Assembly: GCA_964035015.1 (NCBI GenBank)
Contig: OZ036005.1
Span: forward strand, 15,771,625-15,835,624
Source: Corallium rubrum
Lineage: Eukaryota; Cnidaria; Anthozoa; Scleralcyonacea; Coralliidae
Length of the DNA stretch: 64,000 nt
Reading direction: 5' to 3'
The position numbers and the translations under genes were made by a program. The number at the start of each line of letters is the position of its first letter. Position 1 is the stretch's first letter. Below are positions 56,991 through 64,000 of the stretch, piece after piece. The notes under the pieces were generated by a model. The model worked only from the letters and a program-made list of their open reading frames with translations. It did no database searches and was not told where the DNA came from.

Positions 56991-57857
56991 ATATAACATT
57001 AGTGCTTATACAAACTTTTGAAAAGTTGTGATTGAGTAAACGTACTGCCTATGGGGACTAAGCAGTTTATCTGCGAACATTACAAATAATCCTTTACACG
57101 TAGAGACGCCCAACGCTAAAGACTTTCTCCATTAATTCTGCGATTAATTTGGTAAATATGAAATTATATATTTTTGAAACTTGATCTCGTTATTTAGTCT
57201 TATTATAAAAAAACATTTCTTTAAACAAATCACATTTTAAAAATTACAATCTTTTAAGAGCTACCAATATTGAAAGAATACAAACGAGATATTCTCATGC
57301 CTAAAGACTTAAAATAGGACGTGTATACTCCAGAAATCCCACACGTGAAAGACACCGTTTGTCAAACATTTGGAACTTTGGAAATCAGTCAGAGAGCTAT
57401 TGGGAATGAAGCATTTATTACACGGGGGGGGGCTGGTTTAAGAATTAGGGTTGGGGGGTTGGATAAAAGTTAGGGTTAAGAGACTCTCTAAGGAGCCTGA
57501 GACGAATCAAGGACGCGACGCGGTTTCTCTATGGTAACACTGTTAATGACCTTCTCGACTAGACTTGCCCAAGCGCTTAAATCTCTTAATGACCCCTAAT
57601 GAGTTTCTCTTGTGTCTCCTGCACGTGCACTGAGGATAAATATTCAAATATCACACTTAGTAACAGAAATCGTAGCAACGCATTCAAAGTAATAAATCGC
57701 TTTGCCTTTAGTTATTATTTCGATATTTAAAATCCTTCTTTTCATGGCTTTTCGAAGTGATTCCTTATTCTATCTTCCTACGGATAAACGAAGGTTTGCT
57801 TTGAAATCTACAATTATTAGCCATATTAAGACAAAACACAACATTTATACAAGAAAA

Positions 57858-58340
57858 TCATTTATTAGTTTCTCTCCAATAAGAGAGATATCCTAGAATA
57901 CATTTCATTTCTGGATTCTCCGCATTACTATACAATTGCCACAGTGCATACAATATGGACTCTGATGTGTTTTCTAAATGTCTTAAACGTTCAAGAGCGT
58001 CTTTATGACACCTGATCTTCAGTACTCTTGTCGCTTCAATAAACTCATCCCAAATCAATCGTTTATCGTTTACAAATGCAATGGCATCTTTGCAGTACAA
58101 TTCCCATCTTTCTTCCTCGGTCGTCATGAGGCAATCATGCTGGCGCTGACTGGGGTGATCAATCTTACAACCACAGCAATTTTCTTCGCATAATTTCTCG
58201 ATTTCAGTGGCGATGGCGTCTGTGTATATGGTCTCTATCAATGGAAACAGCTTTTGGTATTCGACAATGGACACTTCGTCGACGTGTACTTCATTTCCCC
58301 AGGCTTCATATTTACGGTTTCTAGATCGTCGAGTATTCAT
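57858..58340 (-). CDS. HPSQ-motif Cys/His protein, intact copy in right inverted repeat of C
   Basis: A 160-residue ORF starting MNTRRSRNRKYEAWGNEVHV. Residues about 50-75 carry EKLCEENCCGCKIDHPSQRQ followed by HDCLM, a compact Cys/His cluster that could bind zinc. The rest is helical (TTEEERWELYCKDAIAFVND, ALERLRHLENTSESILYALW). I do not know its function. It reads inward from the terminal promoter, in the place where A has its polymerase and B a Bcl-2-like gene, so it is the first gene expressed from the element end. Three versions occur in this one element. Confidence 0.6.
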   Translation of the reverse strand: MNTRRSRNRKYEAWGNEVHVDEVSIVEYQKLFPLIETIYTDAIATEIEKLCEENCCGCKIDHPSQRQHDCLMTTEEERWELYCKDAIAFVNDKRLIWDEFIEATRVLKIRCHKDALERLRHLENTSESILYALWQLYSNAENPEMKCILGYLSYWRETNK

Positions 58341-58860
58341 GTCTCAGTTCTAAACGGCTTTCAACAAACGCTCCAATCCTTCTCTAAAGTCACGAACAAG
58401 TAGAGATTCCTCCAACGAACTTAACCGACCAGACCAGGTGTAATCCTAACATCGTAATGTCCGAGCATATATAACTTCATGTATCGTATAATTATCCCAA
58501 TCTTGCCCAATCATGTCACAGGCGTGAGTCATGCGTGAGTCATGCGTGAGTCATGGTGCGTGAGTCACGCTGAATATTAATGAGGCGGCATCCCTTTGAT
58601 ACACTGGATGTGAGGCGGCATCCCTTTGATACACTGGATGGGGGGGGGGTCATCTACTCACGAGTTACGGCAAAGCCAAATGGAGAAATTTTCACGTTCG
58701 AAAGCTCTTGTATATAATTTCATCGTGTTGTAATTAGTATTACTGGTATCCGCTTCTTGTAAGTTTTGTTGTAAGAGTATGGAAAGCATGTGGATTTTAT
58801 CAAGCGTCCATTTGTAAAATAATCGGGCCGGCGCGTTAGACGGAGTAAGCCAGTAAATCT

Positions 58861-59008
58861 GTTTTCACTAGACGATATTTTTCATGCGTAGCGACTTTGT
58901 ATTGTTTTATTTAATACAATAGATTTCTGAGCATTTGCAGCTGAAATTAGGCTCGTACATAAAAAGAAAAAGTCGCTTCGCAAAAAATATCGCGCATAGT
59001 GAAAAACC
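58861..59008. mobile_element. MITE sharing ends with the tyrosine recombinase element
   Basis: Left end GTTTTCACTAGACGATATTT and GTAGCGACTTT; right end, inverted, GGGTTTTTCACTATGCGCGA and GAAGCGACTTTTT. These match the ends at 15388 and 17206. The 150-bp interior has no gene. It behaves like a deletion derivative of that family. Confidence 0.65.
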
Positions 59009-59039
59009 CGCTTCATTTATCGTTTTTGTAAAGTTGTGG

Positions 59040-59180
59040 GAATGTTGTCTCGATGTCAAATCTGAACGTTATCTTGCAACGTTAATACGCCGTGTTTGGG
59101 AGTCCACAACATAACGTTTTTATAACTTTGATTAACAACGTTTTTGGAACGTTCGCCCAACGTTCTGACAACGTTCTGAA
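59040..59180. repeat. AACGTT-rich minisatellite tract
   Basis: Repeated AACGTT and ACAACGTTCTG motifs lead into GCTAGCTGGGTA just before the inverted CACTCTTAAAAC end. They may be subterminal repeats of the same element. Confidence 0.5.
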
Positions 59181-59194
59181 AACATGTTTTTGCT

Positions 59195-59287
59195 AGCTGG
59201 GTAGTGTGTCATATTAACACATCTTAAGGTGTGTTGTATTCTGGACGAGAAAAGTGTGTTATTTTAACACACCTTGTTTTAAGAGTG
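59195..59287 (-). repeat. Inverted CACTCTTAAAAC terminus
   Basis: The sequence ends ACACACCTTGTTTTAAGAGTG, the reverse complement of the start seen at 29095. It could be the right end of the element that starts at 41597 and contains the SAM and DUF4806-like exons. The flanking bases do not show an obvious target duplication. Confidence 0.55.
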
Positions 59288-60289
59288 ATATATAAGAAAA
59301 GACATATCTAGTTCTAGAAATTCACTACTCGCTTCTTACTTGAGTAGGTATTGACACAGAAACAGTTAATTTATCTATTTTTCTCCCTCTTTTATTTAAC
59401 GCTTATATATACTGCCGTTTCTCATCCGTAAGACTTTTTCCTTATTTACGGTACATTTACAGTATTCAACAAATAAAAAACAAACATGGATACTTGTTCA
59501 TTCAAGGAACCTAAACTAAATCAGTTCAAAGCAGAAAACGTAAACTTCCAAGAGTAATTTAAATTCGATTGCGGTAACAGCAAAGTTTACAGTCATAATC
59601 TTTTTCTTTGTGACTTTATCAGTTACCCGCGTGCTGTATCAGCTTTCAGCGTTTGAGATTCGATTAAGACAAAATAATGTCCGACCTTGGTAGTTGAAAA
59701 GATCCAACAGGCAAAGTCAAAATAAGCTGTATTGTGCACGCATTCTGTCAATGTCGGACCCATAGCCGGAGAACAACAAGGTCCGGTGTCAGACCTATAA
59801 CCATAGTGATACTTAAAAGGCCCCCACAGTAGTGAAAGGGTTAAATGGTTAATATTAATAAGATAGCTTTAACCTTTTCATCTTGTGACTTGACTTATTC
59901 CAGTTAAAATCCTATTTTGTTCTTAACTTGAATATCAAGTCATAAGATGATGATTTTCTGATTATGTTTTATTCTTTATTTTCTTAAATTGTCGGTTGGT
60001 TATGGTTTCTTAACCCTTTCACAACTAGACTTTCACCACTTAGCCAGAGTAAAATAATAAAAGGTCACCATGCAGTAGTGAAAGGGTTAAATAAGATGTA
60101 GGTAATTGAATATATTAGTTGGTACCCTGAGTGGGCAATTAAACCATTGTTAGTGGAGGGGGGTGGTTTGGAAACTCGGCAAAAGTCATCGTTCCATGCT
60201 TTTGTTCAATTTGTCTAATTTCACAGTCCCTGAACATACATGTATTGTATTTTCTGTATAATGAAGCAGTCATCCAATAGCAACGTTCG
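59288..60289. other. Non-coding stretch with GAAAGGGTTAA inverted repeats
   Basis: AGTAGTGAAAGGGTTAA at about 59831 and 60074, and TTAACCCTTTCACAAC at about 60012 in inverted orientation, suggest a small palindromic element (about 59825-60090). No gene is supported. Confidence 0.45.
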
Positions 60290-60500
60290 GGTTTAATAAG
60301 TGTAGTCCTTCATCGTCACGTGTTGTAAGTCCTTTGTTTGTTGTGTAGTCCTTCATTGTCACATGTCCATAGAATTCCCTTTCTTCAACCAATTGCCTAC
60401 TGGCCAACTAGAGAAAACTCTGCTTGACCATGGCTGGGATATGAACTCGCAACCTTTACTTCACTAGTCTGGTGCTCTACATCTGAGCTAATATTTGCCC
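60290..60500 (-). mobile_element. tRNA-derived SINE, copy 3
   Basis: On the minus strand the head reads TTAGCTCAGATGTAGAGCAC (A box) and GGTTGCGAGTTCATATCCC (B box), with an ACTAGTGA anticodon loop suggesting a tRNA-Thr-like origin. It is followed by GTCAAGCAGAGTTTTCTCTA, close to the junction of copy 2 (GTCAAGTAGAGGTTTTCTCTA, one base longer). The distal tail differs. Confidence 0.7.
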
Positions 60501-60531
60501 AAATTTGTTTATTACAGTTTGTGGTATTAAT

Positions 60532-62464
60532 ATGAAAGCAAATCGGGCACAGTACAAGAGAAATTGGGCTGCTGCAACTAGAACTTTAAGCAATACTAAT
60601 GCTACCCAACCTGCCAATGATGACAATGATGGCTTTATTGAACTAAATTTTAACCTTACATTGCCAGAGAGTAATAATACTGAAAATGTTATAGAACAAC
60701 CCCAACCTAGAGCAAAACGTTTGCATGTGGAAAATGAGGTTGACTTGGATATGATGGAAAATGATGGCAGCTATTATTCTTCTGATTTTGATTCTGAAGA
60801 TGACAATTTAAATGATGATGGTCTTCAAGAGGGGTTAGGAAATTGGGCGAATAAGTACCTGATTAAGCAAAATGCACTGGATGGCCTGCTTGTTCTTCTA
60901 AAGCAGAATGGCCACCCAAATTTACCTGCTTCTGCACGTACGTTGTTACAAACGACAAGAAACATTACCATTCAGACAAAGTCAGGAATGGAGTATGTTT
61001 ATCTTCCTCTGGCTAGTGAATTGTTGAAGAATTTTAAGAAATATCCTCCAAGTGTAGTTGGTAAAACTGATTCACTTGAAATTTCTTTAAATGTTGATGG
61101 CCTTCCATTTTTTAAGAGTTCAAATAAAACTTTATGGCCAGTTTTGTGTGCAATTGTAAATGTAAAACCTGTAACTGTTTTTCCTGTTACTCTGACATAT
61201 GGTGCCTCCAAACCTACAGATTTGGAATTTTTGCAAGACATGGTCAGAGATTTAGGTAATCTTCTGCAGCAAGGTTTGCAACATGGGGACCGGGTTCTTC
61301 CAGTTTCTTTGAGATGCATTGTCTGTGATGCCCCAGCCAGAGCTCTTGTAAAAGGCACTAAGTTGTGCTCAGGCTATTTTGGGTGTGACAAGTGCTCACA
61401 AAAAGGCAGGTGGCTTGGCAGAGTGATATATCCTAATATTAAGGATGTTGAACTGCGTACTGATTTCACCTTCAGGGAGCAGGTTAATGAAGAGCATCAT
61501 CAACGTCCAAGTCCTTTTTGTGATTTACCTATTGATATGGTTAAGAAATTTCCTATTGACTACATGCACCAACTGTGTTTAGGAGTCATGAAGAAATTGA
61601 TCTTAATTTGGATAAGGGGAAACCGTGAAGTCAAACTTTCAGCTGGTCAGGTAGAGGAGATTAGTGTTAACTTGGTTGGTCTGAAACCATTTGTGCCAAG
61701 CACATTTGCACGTAAGCCAAGAGGTTTAGCAGAAATTGACAGGTGGAAGGCGACCGAGTACAGGCAGTTTCTTCTATACACAGGGAAGATTGTTCTTAGT
61801 GGTATTCTACAGCCTAAAATGTATGATCACTTCTTATGTCTCAGCATTGCTAGTTCCATCTTGGTCTGTCCTACCTTAGCTTTAGCTCATAGAAACTATG
61901 CAAAGCAATTGATGGAATACTTTGTTGAACAGGGTAAGATTCTCTATGGTGATGAGATTTTAGTTTATAATGTCCATAGTATGGTCCACTTGGCTGATGA
62001 GGTAGAAGAGTATGGAAGCTTGGACGCATGTAGTGCTTTTCCTTTTGAAAACTACATGCAAAAATTGAAACGATTAGTGCGATCTGGAAAGAATCCTATT
62101 GCACAGATTACAAAACGGTTGAGTGAATCTTCTGCAGTCACTCAACCAAGTTGCAATGTTAGTGCCATCTGTTTAAAGAAACCAGACAATGTTTTTATCT
62201 TAACTAATTCATCTTGCTGTGAAGTAGTTGATAAGGCTGGTGACTGTGATGAAAAAAGGAATGAACGATTTGTGTCGGATTTATGAGAGAACTGAAGCTC
62301 TGTTTATGAGCCCATGTGACTCTCGTCTAATTGGGGTACACGTGGCAAATCAACGCTGGACAAGCATGAAAGTTCTCTCACCACAGCTTTTGAACAGGAA
62401 AGCAATGAAGGTTGATCTTAGGCCAAGCAAAATTGTGTTTATGGCTCTGCTGCATACTGCTTAG
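60532..62464 (+). CDS. En/Spm (CACTA)-like transposase with one late frameshift
   Basis: The start chosen is the ATG at 60532 (MKANRAQYKRNWAAATRTL); upstream bases look like an acceptor TTATTACAG. After an acidic N-terminal region come LPASARTLLQTTRN, ISLNVDGLPFFKSSN, SLRCIVCDAPARALVKGTKL, GYFGCDKCSQKGRW, FPIDYMHQLCLGVMKKL, RKPRGLAEIDRWKATEYRQF and YNVHSMVHLADEVEEYG. This is the conserved order of animal En/Spm-like DDE transposases; the CDAPA aspartate and DYMH region belong to the catalytic core. At an A6 run near 62252-62257 the main frame runs to a stop at 62286, while the next frame carries the family C-terminus to 62464 (CRIYERTEALFMSPCDSRL). Otherwise intact and intronless. Confidence 0.8.
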
Positions 62465-63045
62465 CAGATAAGAGATTTTAAAGGTATTGTAAATGAGATA
62501 CTGTAGCTTGATGTTTCTGTTAAAGTTGGGTGGTATAACAATTTCAATAATAGTATTCGGTACACCAATAATAGTGCTACTGTACATGCCAATATATTGT
62601 TGCAAATTCCTGTTGTTATTTAATCTACACATTGACTCCCAATAACTAGAGTTTTGGAAGATTAACAAATGTTAAAGTTATTAGGAGTTTGAGGGTTGTC
62701 AAATCGCCTAAAATTATGAGAACAAATAATCATCATTGACTAATCATACAGCTCCTTTTTATTGAACATGTTTGGTCAATGTCCATTATTTTTATCTACT
62801 GTACATGTATATTTAATGCAATTTTTTGTGCAGATTTAATAGCTGGGTAACCAGTACCCGGTACAGTGTATGAATCGCTACTGACTATACCAGTACAGTA
62901 TGAACTAAATACATGTACCATATTGTGAATAACTAAAAATACTGATATACCACCCAGCTTTATTTTCTGCAACTTATACAGCAAAGTTGCATGTGATTAT
63001 AAGATAACATATTGTGTATTATTTACACAACTTTATTTACTTTAG

Positions 63046-63648
63046 ATGACTACCGGTAACTATGCTATAGTTGAATTCGTTGACGAGAAGGCAGTTGAGG
63101 TTGTTTCTGGTGATTGGATTGAGACCTGCGATGGGGTAGGTACTTCACAATTACTTAATGTGTATGAATATTGTGTACATATAATATTTGTCCATTGTTT
63201 TGCATGGTGATGAGTACAGTAATTATAAGTTTGTTTTTGTGGTAAAGCACCATATGTAATAATTATTGAGCGTGTTCCATCATTTTTTCAATCTAGTTTG
63301 CTTTATATTGAGCTTTCCTAGGGTCTGATAAGATAGGCGCATATGACAAAACTCATCCCAGAAAATTGAATACATCTGTAATAGCAGAGCTTACCACAAA
63401 GACAAATTTGTAATTGTGTTTTCTTAATTATAGTAATTAATGCAATCCAGTACACTCACTGCAGATGTAACATCTAGCCCAGACATTGCGTATTTCTTTC
63501 TTTCTTTTGAATGTTATTATTAAATGTTGTTTCAAGGTTATGTACAGCTACTGGCCACGTACAAATGCTGCTGGGAAGGTGAAAAGGGGTGAGATGCCAG
63601 ACAAAGAAAGCTGGAAGAGGTACAAAATCAGAGTGTTCTCATATGCAG
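63046..63648 (+). CDS. En/Spm accessory gene, first two exons
   Basis: Exon 63046-63135 starts MTTGNYAIVEFVDEKAVEVV and ends before GTAGGT. Exon 63537-63648 follows TTTCAAG and encodes MYSYWPRTNAAGKVKRGEMP and SWKRYKIRVFSYA. The V-x-x-x-W-I...Y-W-P...W-x-x-Y-x-V/I-R-V pattern is typical of the N-terminus of the DUF4806-type partner protein found beside animal En/Spm-like transposases. Phases agree (0, then 1). The gene continues beyond the window. Its role is unknown; association with the transposase is by conserved synteny. Confidence 0.6.
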
Positions 63649-64000
63649 GTAATTTTTCATACATGTACTGTATGTCATTCAATAATGTTTAAAACTTAAT
63701 AACATTTAAAACATCCTGTGAGTAGGCATGACACAATGACACAGTTCTCCTATGACCAGAACGAAGATTCATGACTAAAATATATACAGTATATGTATCA
63801 AACTGGCAAAAAACGTCTCATTAATTACTATTTTACGGATCTTACATGTTTTTGTGATGTGAAAGGGCACAATTCTGGAGTCATTGGGTTAACAAGCGTA
63901 TATACTTGTATACTGTATCTGTATTTACATGTATTTCTACTACCAATTGACAAACAAACTTGCTACATGTATTTTTACTAAAATTAATTTTGGCAGTTCA

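Larger units (their letters stand above)
52536..58658. mobile_element. Polinton-like element C, complete, 6.1 kb, 1.92-kb inverted repeats
   Basis: It begins AGTAGATGATC and a C-run, and ends G-run GTCATCTACT. It has a perfect 6-bp duplication CACGAG (52530-52535 and 58659-58664). The inverted repeats, 52536-54458 and 56735-58658, are nearly identical and each carry an HPSQ-motif gene reading inward. The unique centre (about 2.3 kb) holds a third HPSQ-type frame, a zinc-finger gene and an ATPase fragment. A short tandem duplication of the terminal AGGCGGCATCCC block occurs at the right end only. Replication and capsid genes are absent. Confidence 0.95.

Overview
This is a eukaryotic, AT-rich, repeat-dense window, most likely from a cnidarian or another marine invertebrate. 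A probable host gene carries a PAN/apple exon and a pentraxin/LamG-like exon. Coding exons are split by short spliceosomal introns, and the rest is a layered set of mobile elements: Polinton-like virus-like transposons, a tyrosine-recombinase element, hAT, En/Spm-like (CACTA) and TTAA-type elements, a LINE and tRNA-derived SINEs. Species is inferred from gene content only. No bacterial genes, rRNA genes or CRISPR arrays were seen.

Region 1-10490 is the right part of a Polinton-like element (A). It holds a decayed family B DNA polymerase C-terminus, a basic core-like protein, a capsid protein, an adenain-like protease, three small structural-type genes, an A32/FtsK-like ATPase and a zinc finger. 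Then comes a second, different family B polymerase on the minus strand with an intron and a hAT insertion. The terminus at 10490 has iterons and a TATA box. Region 10491-14487 is non-coding with several palindromic MITEs. Region 14500-25752 holds the PAN-pentraxin gene, whose introns contain a tyrosine recombinase element with terminal inverted repeats (15388-17206), two SINEs, and a Polinton-derived giant palindrome made of mirrored satellite arrays (D, 19285-24700).

Region 25950-29090 has a minisatellite, a TTAA-flanked MITE and a LINE fragment. From 29095 onward there are two copies of a SAM-domain gene/satellite repeat (29095-31690 and 41597-51175). Between them lies an exon-rich En/Spm-like transposase pseudogene (32344-40628), split by a LINE (about 34500-38800) and a hAT. 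The second SAM copy is split by a non-autonomous Polinton (B, 43440-49275, 6-bp target duplication ACTATG). A third Polinton (C, 52536-58658, target duplication CACGAG, 1.92-kb inverted repeats) follows. The window ends with a second En/Spm-like transposase (60532-62464) and the first exons of its accessory gene (63046-63648).

The four Polinton-like elements share a terminal sequence (AGTAG..., a C-run, a GATGCCGCCT-type motif) but carry different cargo: capsid and polymerases in A, an ATPase fusion plus a possible Bcl-2-like protein in B, a cysteine/histidine HPSQ-motif protein and a zinc finger in C, and only satellites in D. B, C and D lack polymerase, integrase and capsid genes and would need a helper. 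Most mobile-element genes carry frameshifts or stops, so the window is mainly a record of past waves of insertion; the tyrosine recombinase ORF is a notable intact exception.
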